Origin: an uncultured Steroidobacter sp.
GTDB lineage: Bacteria > Pseudomonadota > Gammaproteobacteria > Steroidobacterales > Steroidobacteraceae
Length of the DNA: 64,000 nt
Assembly (NCBI GenBank): GCA_946478975.1
Contig: CAMLEO010000003.1
Span: 6,105-70,104, forward strand
Direction: 5' to 3'
Shown: positions 8,952-18,731 of the stretch, piece after piece
How the letters are laid out: each line of letters opens with the position of its first letter
Numbering within the stretch: the first letter of the stretch is position 1
Position numbers and translations under genes: made by a program
The notes under the pieces: generated by a model
Seen by the model: only the letters and a program-made list of their open reading frames with translations
Told to the model about the DNA's origin: nothing
The model's database searches: none

Positions 8952-9737
8952 CTACGACTGCGTTTCCAGGCCGCTCATCGAGGTCCAGCCGCCGTCGTTG
9001 ATGAATGGCACGCCGGTGGCGAACGAGGAATCGTCGCTGGCAAGAAACAACGCCATCTTTGCCATCTCGATGGGCTGCGCCATGCGGCCCAGCACGCTCA
9101 TCTTGTCGACCGAAGGCAGCCTGGCCTTGCGGGCATCCATCTCGGCCTTCACCTTCTCGCCCATCGGAGTCCTGGTGGCGCCGGGGCAGAGCGCATTGAC
9201 CCGAATGTTGTAACGGCCGAGCTCGACTGCGGCGACTCGGGTCATCGCGACCACGCCGGCCTTGGCACCGCAGTAGCCGGCGGTGTTGCACGCGAAGAAC
9301 GCCGCAATCGAAGCCGTGTTGATGATCGAACCGCCGCCCGCTTCGATCATTCGCGGCACCACGTACTTCATCATCAGCCAAGGACCTTTGAGATTGACGG
9401 CGACGGTGCGGTCGAACGCTTCCTCGGAAATATCGATCAGCGGCTTCTTGCCTTCCGTATCGATGCCCGCGTTGTTGTAAAGAACATTCGGCAGGCCGAG
9501 CTCGCTGACGGTGCGCTCGACGATGCGCTTCACATCGTCGCTGCGAGTGATGTCGGCGCCGATGGCAATTGCTTTGCCGCCGGCGGCGCGAATCTGATCG
9601 ACAGTCGGTTGTGCCGCACTTTCATGCAGATCGACCACTGCGACCTGCGCTCCTTCCTGCGCAAACAGAATCGCCGCGGCCTGGCCCATGCCCCCGGCAG
9701 CACCCGTGATGATCGCAATCTTGTTGGCGAGTTTCAT
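8952..9737 (-). CDS. Short-chain dehydrogenase/reductase
   Basis: 261 residues of classical SDR: cofactor motif TGAAGGMGQ near the N-terminus, NNAG stretch (NVLYNNAG), catalytic Ser in NTAS and Tyr-x3-Lys as YCGAK. An acidic residue after beta-2 (VVDLHE) favours NAD(H). It begins at the ATG of MKLANKIAIITG, two bases after the stop of the preceding SDR. Third SDR of the operon from 12507. It interconverts an alcohol and a ketone on an unknown substrate. Confidence 0.92.
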   Translation of the reverse strand: MKLANKIAIITGAAGGMGQAAAILFAQEGAQVAVVDLHESAAQPTVDQIRAAGGKAIAIGADITRSDDVKRIVERTVSELGLPNVLYNNAGIDTEGKKPLIDISEEAFDRTVAVNLKGPWLMMKYVVPRMIEAGGGSIINTASIAAFFACNTAGYCGAKAGVVAMTRVAAVELGRYNIRVNALCPGATRTPMGEKVKAEMDARKARLPSVDKMSVLGRMAQPIEMAKMALFLASDDSSFATGVPFINDGGWTSMSGLETQS

Positions 9738-9739
9738 GA

Positions 9740-10495
9740 TTACAGCGCCGCGACGTCGATGGTGGGACGGATGAGCAGTTCCGAAACGTTGGCCCGGCGC
9801 GGCAGCGACACGACGAACACGACAGCAGCAGCCACGTCCTCCGGTTTCATCGCGCCCTCCTTGCCCACGTGCGCCTGCATGGCCTTGCGATAGTTCGGAT
9901 CCGTGATCGACTCGGCGACTTCCGTCGTCGTCGCGCCCGGCTCGACGATGCACACGCGAATGCCGTGTTTGCCTGCTTCCTGGCGCAGCCCCTCGGTCAT
10001 GCCGGTCAAACCGAATTTGCTGGTCGAGTACGGGCCGAAGGCGGCTGCGGCGCGCCGTCCCGCGACGGAAGAAACATTGATGATGTCGCCGCCGCCTTGT
10101 GCACGCATGGGCGCGATTGCGGCCGAGCAGGTGTAGAGCGAGCCGAGCAAGTTGACTTCGATCACCCGGCGCCATTGATCGAGATCGGCATTCTCAACGG
10201 TGCCGGCTTGAATGATGCCGGCGGAGTTCACCAGGATGTCGAGCCGGCCAAAGTGCTGCACGGTCTGCGCAACCATGCCTTTCGCAACGTGCTCGTCGAC
10301 CACATCTCCCGGCAGCGCGAGCGCTTTGACGCCGGTGGCTTCGATCCGGGCGACGAGCGCATCGAGTCGCTCCACGCGCCGGGCAGCGACGGCGACCGCC
10401 GCTCCTGCTTCAGCCAATGCGACAGCAACACTCTCACCGATGCCTGATGAGGCTCCGGTGACCAGTGCCACCTTGCCTGCAAGCGTTCCAGCCAT
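9740..10495 (-). CDS. Short-chain dehydrogenase/reductase
   Basis: 251 residues. Motifs: TGASSGIGE cofactor loop, NSAG, catalytic Ser in NVSS and YSTSK. The loop after beta-2 reads AARRVERLD, where the Arg pair favours NADP(H) over NAD(H). It is immediately followed by another SDR with a two-base gap and preceded by the ferredoxin reductase gene 24 bp away, so all are one transcript. The YdfG/clavaldehyde-dehydrogenase-like branch is the nearest group I recognise. Substrate unknown. Confidence 0.92.
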   Translation of the reverse strand: MAGTLAGKVALVTGASSGIGESVAVALAEAGAAVAVAARRVERLDALVARIEATGVKALALPGDVVDEHVAKGMVAQTVQHFGRLDILVNSAGIIQAGTVENADLDQWRRVIEVNLLGSLYTCSAAIAPMRAQGGGDIINVSSVAGRRAAAAFGPYSTSKFGLTGMTEGLRQEAGKHGIRVCIVEPGATTTEVAESITDPNYRKAMQAHVGKEGAMKPEDVAAAVVFVVSLPRRANVSELLIRPTIDVAAL

Positions 10496-10519
10496 CGCTC
10501 GACCTCCTTGCGTTGGGAG

Positions 10520-11749
10520 TCAGTGCGTCGTCAGCAGCGATTTGAGATCGAAAGTCACATCCGCGGCCTGCTGCGGCGTCACGGGAATTCGTTGCGCGAG
10601 CAGCCGGCGCGCCAGCATGTGATCCGCCGGACGGTTGAGCGTTTCAACGCACACGAGCCGGCCTTCGCGAAACAGAAACACCGAACATTTGGTCCCGCTC
10701 GCATCGCCCCGGAGAATTTCTTCGCAACCGCTGCTGGGCAGTCCCGCCATCTGCAGCTTCAGCGGGCCTTGATTGCTCCAGAACCACGGCAACGCGTCGT
10801 ACGAGGCAGGCTTGCCGACGATTCTCATTGCCACGCTGCGAGCCTGGTCACAGGCGTTCTGCACCGATTCCAGCCGCACGCGCGCGCCGTTCGCGTAAGG
10901 ATTCGAATATGCGGCGACGTCGCCGATGGCGCTGATGTGAGGATCGCAGGTACGCAGCAGCTCATCGACGATCACGCCGTTCTCTACCGGCAGGTCGCAC
11001 GTCGCCGCGAGTTCGACATTCGGAATCACGCCGATGCCGATCACCACCAGGTCGGCCGGCAACACCTTGCCATCGACCGTTTCCACCGCGGTGACCTTGC
11101 CTTCGCCGAGCAGATGCATGACCTGCGTGTTGAACATCAAACGCACGCCCATCTTCTCGTGCTCTCGCGCGAAAATAGCGGACATGGTTTTGGACAGTGC
11201 GCGTGCCATCGGACGATCGGCCACGTCCAGCACGGTAACGTTCGCGCCCTGCTTGTGGGCGGCCGCTGCGAATTCGAGGCCGATGAAGCCGGCGCCGATC
11301 ACGACGACGTTCTTCGCCGCAATCATTCGCTCGCGCAATGCATTCGCTTCGTCCAAGGTGCGAAGGAAAAAAACATTCCCCAATTGAGCGCCCGGCACCG
11401 GCAGCGGACGATTGCGCGCACCGGTCGCGAGGACCAGGTGGTCGTACTCGATCACGGAATCGTCGGCGAGTGCCACCAGCCGCCGCGTGCGATCAATCGC
11501 CACGGCGCGCTTGCCCGTGATGAGCTCGATCTGATGCTGTGGAAAGAAGGTTGCCGGCCGCAGCGAGATCTGGGCCTCGGTGGACTCACCGAGCAAATAT
11601 GCCTTCGACAGCGGCGGCCGCAGATACGGAATGTGCGGCTCATCGCCGATCAGGACGATGCGGCCGGCGTACTGCTGCTCACGCAGCGTCTCGGCAACCT
11701 GCAATCCCGCCTGCCCGCCACCGATGATTGCGACCGTCGGCTGCGTCAT
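10520..11749 (-). CDS. NAD(P)H-ferredoxin reductase (FAD, oxygenase electron-transfer type)
   Basis: 409 residues. The FAD motif is IIGGGQAGLQ at the N-terminus, followed by PYLRPPLSK, a hallmark of putidaredoxin/rhodocoxin/Rieske-oxygenase reductases; the NAD-binding motif is VIGAGFIGLE. The C-terminal segment after SIGDVA contains the expected reductase domain. It would pass electrons from NAD(P)H to the ferredoxin at 13325-13645 and possibly to the 3Fe-4S ferredoxin of the P450 operon. The ATG at 11749 lies two bases after the previous stop; a TTG two codons earlier, overlapping that stop, is the alternative. Confidence 0.94.
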   Translation of the reverse strand: MTQPTVAIIGGGQAGLQVAETLREQQYAGRIVLIGDEPHIPYLRPPLSKAYLLGESTEAQISLRPATFFPQHQIELITGKRAVAIDRTRRLVALADDSVIEYDHLVLATGARNRPLPVPGAQLGNVFFLRTLDEANALRERMIAAKNVVVIGAGFIGLEFAAAAHKQGANVTVLDVADRPMARALSKTMSAIFAREHEKMGVRLMFNTQVMHLLGEGKVTAVETVDGKVLPADLVVIGIGVIPNVELAATCDLPVENGVIVDELLRTCDPHISAIGDVAAYSNPYANGARVRLESVQNACDQARSVAMRIVGKPASYDALPWFWSNQGPLKLQMAGLPSSGCEEILRGDASGTKCSVFLFREGRLVCVETLNRPADHMLARRLLAQRIPVTPQQAADVTFDLKSLLTTH

Positions 11750-11751
11750 GA

Positions 11752-12507
11752 TCAACTGCTGTAACGACCGCCGTTGACGCTCAGCGTATGACCGGTGATG
11801 TAGTCCGCGTCATCCGACGCCAGGAACGCAATCGCTGCGGCCATGTTTTCCGGCCGGCCCGGACGTTTCATCGGCGAACGTTCCGCAATCGCATCGACCG
11901 TGGCGCCCAGGCCTGCGATGCCTTCATTCCGCAGCATCGGTGTATCGACAAAGCCCGGAGGCACGTTGTTGACGGTGATGCCCATCGCGGCAACTTCCTG
12001 CGCGAGAGCCTTGGTGAATGCAATGACGCCGCCCTTCGACGCTGCATAGGCTGTCATGCGAGCAGAGCCCGTCTGCGCACTCGACGAAGAAACATTGATC
12101 ACGCGACCCCATTTCGCCGCCAACATATCGGGCAGCACGGCCTGGGTGCAGATCAGCATGCTCTTGAGATTCACCGTCATGACGCGATCCCACATCTCCT
12201 CGGTCGTTTCCATGAACGACTGAAACAGCGTGATGCCGGCGTTGTTCACCAGAATGTTCACCGGCCCGACCTCGCGATGGAACTGCTCGACGGCGGCATT
12301 CACGTGCTGACGATTGGAAACATCGACGCGGCTTGCGACGGCCTTCACGCCGAGCGATCGCAGCTCGGCCGCTGCGCGCTTCGCGCCGTCTTCGTTGAGA
12401 TCCCACACGCCGACATTCGCGCCTTCGCGCGCGAGGCGTTGAGCGGTGGCCAGGCCGATGCCCGACGCGGCGCCGGTCACAATCGCGTTCTTACCCGTCA
12501 GCGGCAT
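11752..12507 (-). CDS. Short-chain dehydrogenase/reductase (FabG-like)
   Basis: 251 residues with TGAASGIGLA, NNAGITL, Ser in NVSSSS and YAASK, ending in the FabG-like ITGHTLSVNGG. VWDLNE after beta-2 suggests NAD(H). It is the first gene of the minus operon SDR, reductase, SDR, SDR, dioxygenase, MFS. A promoter with an operator arm as -35 (12564-12569) and -10 at 12541-12546 lies just upstream, giving a leader of about 30 bases. Confidence 0.92.
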   Translation of the reverse strand: MPLTGKNAIVTGAASGIGLATAQRLAREGANVGVWDLNEDGAKRAAAELRSLGVKAVASRVDVSNRQHVNAAVEQFHREVGPVNILVNNAGITLFQSFMETTEEMWDRVMTVNLKSMLICTQAVLPDMLAAKWGRVINVSSSSAQTGSARMTAYAASKGGVIAFTKALAQEVAAMGITVNNVPPGFVDTPMLRNEGIAGLGATVDAIAERSPMKRPGRPENMAAAIAFLASDDADYITGHTLSVNGGRYSS

Positions 12508-12561
12508 CTGCGTACGCCTCGTTACTGCAACACTCGCGCAACGCTAAAGACCGCCCGGCCG

Positions 12562-12585
12562 TAAGTCAACAGTACTGTTCATTAG
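12562..12585. promoter_or_regulatory. Regulon operator, copy b, with embedded -35
   Basis: Core AACAGTACTGTT at 12568-12579 is a perfect 12 bp palindrome, flanked by AAGTC and CATTAG. On the minus strand the left arm reads TTGACT (12569-12564), followed after exactly 17 bp by TAGCGT (12546-12541). This drives the SDR-reductase-dioxygenase operon starting at 12507. A repressor bound here would cover the -35. Confidence 0.82.
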
Positions 12586-12609
12586 CGGTCAGAATCTTGT
12601 CGCGAGCGG

Positions 12610-13314
12610 TCAAGCGCCGCCGGCAGCCTTGCGACGTTTCTGGGCAACGGCGGGCACTTCCGGCGCAGGACTGCTGATGCGCGCATCCAGCTCGGTGTAT
12701 CTCTCGGGACGCAGCGTGCCATGCAGGCACAGCCGCAGGATCTCGCGTGAGAAACGCGCCGACATTTCCTGCCGCTCGCTGGCCGTACGCGCATGCGCCC
12801 TCGCCCACACCGGCCAGATGAAGCTGCCGGCGAGAATCAGCACCGACAGCACTTCGACGTCGATGCCCGGCTGCGCCGATTCCGTCCTGGCGAATTGTTC
12901 GAACTTGGATTCGTACTGCTGCCAGAACAGATCGTTGGCGGGCCGGCGCGAGCTCAACACTTCATACAACCACACACCGCCCAGTTCGGGATTCTCCATC
13001 GCGAACTGCGCCAGGTGCTGGTTCACCGATTCGATGTTGATGGTCTCGACCGGCTGATCCGCGACGACCGCCGGATCGCCGAACACGGCGCGAAACAACT
13101 TTTCGCTGACCCATTGCGCGGTGGCTTCGATCAACTGCTCGCGCGTCTGGAAATGTTGATAGGCGGTGCCGCGATTCACCTTGGCCCGCTGCGCGACCCG
13201 CGCGACGCTCAGTCCTTCCTTGCCGTCCTGTGCGAGTACTTCGCGTGCGGCTTCCAGAATCGCTTCGCGGGTCCGCTCGGGATCGCGTTTCTTGCCTTGC
13301 CGCCGGTCTGCCAT
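12610..13314 (-). CDS. TetR-family transcriptional regulator
   Basis: 234 residues. The N-terminal helix-turn-helix spans about 20-68: REAILEAAREVLAQDG, then LSVARVAQRAKVNRGTAYQH and a further FQTREQLIEA helix, typical of TetR. The all-helical C-terminal domain would bind a ligand, likely a pathway CoA ester or substrate. It follows the [2Fe-2S] ferredoxin by 10 bp, and that two-gene unit carries one of the best operator copies in its promoter (13714-13737). It is thus the best candidate for the repressor that binds the repeated operator. The MarR and AraC genes are alternatives. Confidence 0.93.
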   Translation of the reverse strand: MADRRQGKKRDPERTREAILEAAREVLAQDGKEGLSVARVAQRAKVNRGTAYQHFQTREQLIEATAQWVSEKLFRAVFGDPAVVADQPVETINIESVNQHLAQFAMENPELGGVWLYEVLSSRRPANDLFWQQYESKFEQFARTESAQPGIDVEVLSVLILAGSFIWPVWARAHARTASERQEMSARFSREILRLCLHGTLRPERYTELDARISSPAPEVPAVAQKRRKAAGGA

Positions 13315-13324
13315 GTACCTGCTC

Positions 13325-13645
13325 TCAATCTTCCGGGGCCAGCGTCACCCTCAATCCGTCGAGCGTGGGATGCCATTTGATCTGACACGACAGCCGGGAG
13401 TTGGGCTGCCGATGCATCGAGCTGTCCAGCAGCTCGACCTCTTCTTCTTCGGCCGCCGGCAGCCGGGCCTGGAACGCCGGATCCACCCAGACGTGACAGG
13501 TCGCGCACGAACGCGCCCCGCCGCACAGCGCAAGCAGCTCGGGCACATCGTTCTCCCGCATCAACTCCATCACCGACGCGCCGGGCCGAGGCTCCGCAAT
13601 CACCATCTCGTCACCCTCGCGAGTGACTACAGTCAATTTGGACAT
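13325..13645 (-). CDS. [2Fe-2S] ferredoxin, adrenodoxin/putidaredoxin type
   Basis: 106 residues. Cluster ligands are C41-x5-C47-x2-C50 and C87, the spacing of the vertebrate/putidaredoxin type that feeds P450s and Rieske oxygenases. The loop reads CGGARSCATCHVWV. Its partners are likely the ferredoxin reductase at 10520-11749 and the Rieske oxygenase at 2915-4288. First gene of a bicistronic unit with the TetR regulator. Its promoter has -35 TTGACT inside the operator and -10 TAGCTT at 13698-13693. Confidence 0.94.
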   Translation of the reverse strand: MSKLTVVTREGDEMVIAEPRPGASVMELMRENDVPELLALCGGARSCATCHVWVDPAFQARLPAAEEEEVELLDSSMHRQPNSRLSCQIKWHPTLDGLRVTLAPED

Positions 13646-13713
13646 CGTCGTTGGTTACTCGGGCTCATCGAACGCACACCGGCACGCAATTAAAGCTATC
13701 GGCATACGCACCG

Positions 13714-13737
13714 TTAGTCAACATTGATGTTGATTAT
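13714..13737. promoter_or_regulatory. Regulon operator, copy c, in the ferredoxin-tetR promoter
   Basis: Core AACATTGATGTT at 13720-13731 within AGTC...GATTAT. On the minus strand TTGACT (13721-13716) is followed after 17 bp by TAGCTT (13698-13693), placing transcription start about 40 bases before the ferredoxin ATG. Its position in front of the operon that contains the tetR gene implies autoregulation. Confidence 0.85.
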
Positions 13738-13755
13738 CGACGTCGGGCAAGCGGG

Positions 13756-15252
<1,497 letters not shown>

Positions 15253-15277
15253 ATAAACCTTCCCCAAAACTGCAACG

Positions 15278-16033
15278 TCAGCGCGACGGTTCGCTGAACT
15301 GATACGTACTCAACCAATCCGCGACCGTGCGCACGAACCTGGCGGCATCTGCGCCGTTGATCACCCGATGGTCGTAGCTGAGCGAAAGCGGCAACAGCTG
15401 TTTGAGCACCGGATTGCCATTCGCATCCGGCACGAACCGCTCCTGCGCACGGCAAATGCCGAGAATCGCCACTTCCGGCGCATTGATGATTGGTGTGAAT
15501 CCTGTGCCACCGATGTGGCCCAGCGATGACAGCGTAAAGCACCCGCCCGACATCTCGGCCACCGACAGACCCTTGGTCCGCGCCTTCTCCGAGATCTGCG
15601 CCAGCTCGCGCGCCAGCGTAGCGACATCTTTCTGATCGCAGTTCCGCAGCACCGGCACCAGCAAGCCGTTCGGCACGTCCACCGCCACGCCAATGTGGAA
15701 ATATTTCTTGGCGAACAGCGTGGCGCCGTCGGCACTCAGCGAACAGTTGAAGTTCGGATGCTGACCCAACGCCGCGACGCTCGCCTTGATGAGCACCGGC
15801 AGCAGTGTGCGCTTGTCATCGGGATGCTCGGCATTCCAGGCTTTGCGACGCCGTTCGAGCTCGGTAATGTCCGCTTCGTCCTGATGAGTGACGTGCGGAA
15901 TCGACACCCAATTGCGATGCATGGCGCGCGCGACAAAGTTCTGCACCTTGCCGACAGGACGCGCCTCGACAGGGCCGTACACCGAGAAATCTTCCGCCGG
16001 CCACGGCAGTGCGGTCGGCGCTGGGTTGCTCAT
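15278..16033 (-). CDS. 2-oxoacid dehydrogenase acyltransferase (E2) catalytic domain only
   Basis: 251 residues that make up just the catalytic trimer-forming domain of an E2. The active-site His lies in SYDHRVINGADAARF near the C-terminus, and SSLGHIGGTGFTPIIN is the other conserved stretch. Normal E2 proteins of 400-600 residues carry N-terminal lipoyl and subunit-binding domains; both are missing here, and a lone lipoyl protein is encoded two genes upstream. The enzyme would move an acyl group from lipoamide to CoA. It lies between the small barrel protein and mmsA in the E1-E2 operon. Family call is secure; substrate is not. Confidence 0.92.
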   Translation of the reverse strand: MSNPAPTALPWPAEDFSVYGPVEARPVGKVQNFVARAMHRNWVSIPHVTHQDEADITELERRRKAWNAEHPDDKRTLLPVLIKASVAALGQHPNFNCSLSADGATLFAKKYFHIGVAVDVPNGLLVPVLRNCDQKDVATLARELAQISEKARTKGLSVAEMSGGCFTLSSLGHIGGTGFTPIINAPEVAILGICRAQERFVPDANGNPVLKQLLPLSLSYDHRVINGADAARFVRTVADWLSTYQFSEPSR

Positions 16034-16036
16034 GAT

Positions 16037-16351
16037 CTACATCACCTTCCAGAACACCGGCATGGAGTTGCCCAACGACTGGCTGATGGGCATGCGCTCG
16101 GTGCCGGCGCGCGTGGTCAGCTCTTTGATGAAAACCTGCAGATCCTCGATCTCGATTTCATACAAAGAGAAATACTTGAATGGTTGCGGGCCGCCGTGCA
16201 GCTGCTGATCCGCCAACGTCAAACGGCGCGCCGAAATGACGCCGGGACACGCGAGCACATCCTTGAGGTGATGATTCGAGTACCAATCGTTGTACTCGTC
16301 CTCTCGCCCCTCGGCGGCATTACTGTGAACGGCGAAGACGTAGCGGCCCAT
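16037..16351 (-). CDS. Small EthD/Dabb-like dimeric alpha-beta barrel protein
   Basis: 104 residues. The central motif GREDEYNDWYSNHHLKDVL followed by CPGV is characteristic of a group of ferredoxin-like (dimeric alpha-beta barrel) proteins found in catabolic operons; the same motif occurs twice in the protein at 46572-47336. Function is unknown; relatives include EthD and small enzymes acting on reactive ring intermediates. It is inserted between the lipoyl protein and the E2 catalytic gene, 11 bp after the former and 3 bp before the latter, so it is co-transcribed with a 2-oxoacid dehydrogenase complex. Start at MGRYVFAVHS; the longer frame has no homologous content. Confidence 0.8.
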   Translation of the reverse strand: MGRYVFAVHSNAAEGREDEYNDWYSNHHLKDVLACPGVISARRLTLADQQLHGGPQPFKYFSLYEIEIEDLQVFIKELTTRAGTERMPISQSLGNSMPVFWKVM

Positions 16352-16362
16352 CGGCAATCTCG

Positions 16363-16593
16363 CTAAACGATCTCCCCGATGAGCGAACCGACCGGATACG
16401 CCTGGCCAACCGCCGCGTGCACTTTCAACTTGCCGGCCGCAGGCGCTGTCACCTCCTGCACGGCTTTGTCCAACTCTAACGTATAGAGCGGCGCGCCGTC
16501 GGTGACTTCGGCGCCATCGGCGACCAGCCACTCGACCAATGTTCCTTCCTGCATCGAGAAACCGATCTGCGGGATGCGAACTTCAACGCTCAT
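16363..16593 (-). CDS. Stand-alone lipoyl-domain protein
   Basis: 76 residues that are exactly one lipoyl/biotinyl domain: VRIPQIGFSMQEGTL, then the modified Lys43 in ELDKAVQEV and the C-terminal repeat half with VGSLIGEI. The DKA context is the usual lipoylation site. It lies between E1 beta (ATGA overlap) and the barrel protein. It supplies the swinging arm missing from the catalytic E2 encoded downstream. No subunit-binding domain is attached, so how it docks is unclear. Confidence 0.93.
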   Translation of the reverse strand: MSVEVRIPQIGFSMQEGTLVEWLVADGAEVTDGAPLYTLELDKAVQEVTAPAAGKLKVHAAVGQAYPVGSLIGEIV

Positions 16594-17621
16594 CGGGCTG
16601 ACCTCGCCCCGGCGCTCCTGGCGTCGAGGGTTTGACGAATCGCGGCTTCCATCGCGGACCGCTTGTATAAAAACTCTTGCTCCAGCACCTTGGTAAACGG
16701 CACTGGAACGTCGCGAGATGCGACGCGCAGTACAGGCGCCTTCAGATCGCCGAACAAATGTTCCTGAATTCGCGACGCTACTTCGGCGCCTACTCCAAAA
16801 CTGCGAGGCGCCTCGTGTGCGATCACTGCACGCCGCGTCTTGGCCACTGACTTCAGCACGGTCTCGGTATCGAGCGGCGACACCGTGCGCAGGTCGACGA
16901 TCTCCACCGAGATGCCTTCTTTCGCCAGGTTATCGGCGATGACCTTTGCGTCCTGGATCGGGCGGCCGTAGCTGATCAAGGAAACATCGGTGCCCTCGCG
17001 CAGGATGTTCGCTTTGCCCAGCGGCAGCCGATGATTCGGCGGCGGCGCCGGGCCTTGCAGCGTGCGCGTCATTCCGTCTTCGATGAACAAACACGGATCG
17101 TCATCGAAGATGCAGCCGGCGAGCAGGCCGATCGCGTCTGCGGGCGACGAAGGCACGACCACTTTCATTCCCGCCACGTGCGCGAACCAGGCTTCCAGCA
17201 TGTCCGAATGCTGGCCCGCCGTTCCGCCGCCCGCACCGGTGCGCGTGCGAATCGTCAGCGGTACCGAGGTCTGACCGCCCGACATGAAGCGCAACTTCGC
17301 CGCGTGATTGACGATCTGATCCATCGCCACTGTGACGAAGTTCATCAGCATGATCTCGGCGATCGGGCGCATGCCGGCGAGTGCCGCGCCGACAGCGGCG
17401 CCCATGATGGCTTCCTCGGAGATCGGCGTGGTGCGCACACGATGCTTGCCGTACTTGGTCGACAGGCCCTTGGTGACTTTGAAGACGCCGCCGCCCTCGT
17501 CGTCGCCGATGTCCTCGCCCAGCATGATGACGCTCTCATCCAGCGCCATCGACTCATCCAACGCGATCCGATACGCGTCGGTGAACGTGATCGTCTTGGG
17601 CGCGTCACTGGCCGACGTCAT
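16590..17621 (-). CDS. 2-oxoacid dehydrogenase E1 component, beta subunit
   Basis: 343 residues of the transketolase-pyrimidine plus C-terminal domains typical of alpha2beta2 E1 enzymes (acetoin, branched-chain or pyruvate type). Conserved parts are GEDIGDDEGGGVFKVTKGL, PISEEAIMGAAVGAALAG and the C-terminal RRAVIAHEAPRSFGVG. With the alpha subunit encoded just upstream (ATGA overlap at 17618-17621) it would oxidatively decarboxylate a 2-oxo acid (or cleave acetoin) and pass the acyl group to the lipoyl protein. Confidence 0.93.
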   Translation of the reverse strand: MTSASDAPKTITFTDAYRIALDESMALDESVIMLGEDIGDDEGGGVFKVTKGLSTKYGKHRVRTTPISEEAIMGAAVGAALAGMRPIAEIMLMNFVTVAMDQIVNHAAKLRFMSGGQTSVPLTIRTRTGAGGGTAGQHSDMLEAWFAHVAGMKVVVPSSPADAIGLLAGCIFDDDPCLFIEDGMTRTLQGPAPPPNHRLPLGKANILREGTDVSLISYGRPIQDAKVIADNLAKEGISVEIVDLRTVSPLDTETVLKSVAKTRRAVIAHEAPRSFGVGAEVASRIQEHLFGDLKAPVLRVASRDVPVPFTKVLEQEFLYKRSAMEAAIRQTLDARSAGARSAR

Positions 17622-18604
17622 ACGTGTGCTCCGGTTGCATAGATATCGACATCGATTTCGCTGACATCGGGAGGCGCACTGTCCAGCGCAAACTGCAGCG
17701 CCTCGTCGATTTCCGCATTGATCTGTTTGGCGAACGTCTCCAGATCCGCCTCTGTAGCGGCGCCGGACTGCAGCACCTGCGCCCGACAGCGCGGCATCGG
17801 ATCACGCGCCAGCGCGGCCGCGTATTCCTCTTTCGGAATGTATGCTCCGGGATCGCCGAAGTAGTGGCCCATGAAGCGGAACGTTTTCGCTTCGAGCAGC
17901 GTGGGGCCCTCGCCCTTGCGCGCACGCTCGACCGCCTCGCGCATGGCTTCATACATCGCCTGCGCATCGTTGCCATCGACGGTGACGCCACGCATGTTGT
18001 AACTGGCGGCGCGCTCCGCGATGTTTTCAACGGCAGTGGCCTTCTCATACTTCGTGCATTCGCCGTAGCCGTTGTTCTGGCACAGGAAGATCACCGGCAG
18101 CTTCCACAGCGAAGCCATGTTCAGCGATTCGTGGAAGGCGCCAATGTTCGAAGCGCCGTCGCCGAATGTGACTACGGTGACCCGACCATCGTTCTTGAGC
18201 TGCGACGCCAGTGCGAGCCCATTGGCGATCGGCAAACCCGCGCCCACCACGCCGGTGGTCACCATGATGCCGGCCTTGGGATAGGTGATATGCATCGGGC
18301 CGCCCTTGCCTTTGCACGTGCCCGTCACCTTGCCGTAGTACTCCGCAAACAACTGCTTCAGCGGAATGCCCTTGGCGACCTGGTCGTGCACGCCGCGATA
18401 GGTCGTCACCAGGTAGTCGGTTGGCTGCAGGTTGGCGCACATCGCTGCCGCCAGGAGTTCCTGGCCGCGCGGCGAATAAAACACCGCCGCCATGCGCCCC
18501 GACATCAGCAGCCCGCGCACCTTTTCGTCGATCAGCTGGATCTTCAGCGCCGTTCGAAAGATTTCGAGCAGCGTTTTCGGCGGAAGCGTTCGTGACGCGC
18601 TCAT
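17618..18604 (-). CDS. 2-oxoacid dehydrogenase E1 component, alpha subunit
   Basis: 328 residues. The ThDP motif GDGASNIGAFHESLN ends 24 residues later in NN (QNNGYGE), as in acetoin and branched-chain dehydrogenase alpha subunits. The regions KGKGGPMHIT and RFMGHYFGDPG are typical. A further ATG in frame at 18637 sits on the -10 hexamer (18642-18637) of the promoter, so it cannot be translated from that promoter; I therefore start at MSASRTLPPK. First gene of E1 alpha, E1 beta, lipoyl, barrel protein, E2, mmsA. No E3 (lipoamide dehydrogenase) is in the operon. Confidence 0.93.
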   Translation of the reverse strand: MSASRTLPPKTLLEIFRTALKIQLIDEKVRGLLMSGRMAAVFYSPRGQELLAAAMCANLQPTDYLVTTYRGVHDQVAKGIPLKQLFAEYYGKVTGTCKGKGGPMHITYPKAGIMVTTGVVGAGLPIANGLALASQLKNDGRVTVVTFGDGASNIGAFHESLNMASLWKLPVIFLCQNNGYGECTKYEKATAVENIAERAASYNMRGVTVDGNDAQAMYEAMREAVERARKGEGPTLLEAKTFRFMGHYFGDPGAYIPKEEYAAALARDPMPRCRAQVLQSGAATEADLETFAKQINAEIDEALQFALDSAPPDVSEIDVDIYATGAHV

Positions 18605-18657
18605 CTGCGCACTCCAGGGACGGAATTTTCCCAGCATTTCTACCGCACTCGCCGCTG

Positions 18658-18681
18658 TTACGCAACGCTGTTGTTCATTAG
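18658..18681. promoter_or_regulatory. Regulon operator, copy d, in promoter of the E1/E2 operon
   Basis: Core AACGCTGTTGTT (18664-18675), only AAC/GTT ends conserved, with right flank CATTAG as in copy b. On the minus strand TTGCGT (18665-18660) is followed after 17 bp by TAGAAA (18642-18637). Transcription would begin near 18630, about 25 bases before the E1 alpha start. Confidence 0.72.
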
Positions 18682-18731
18682 CGGAGCGAACGCAAAGCGG
18701 CAGCGCCGCTCGGCCGGCGGCCAGGAATCGA

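Noticed and set aside
18604..18637. Longer E1 alpha start at 18637
   Set aside because: That ATG coincides with the -10 hexamer of the operator-linked promoter, and the extra 11 residues match nothing in the family.
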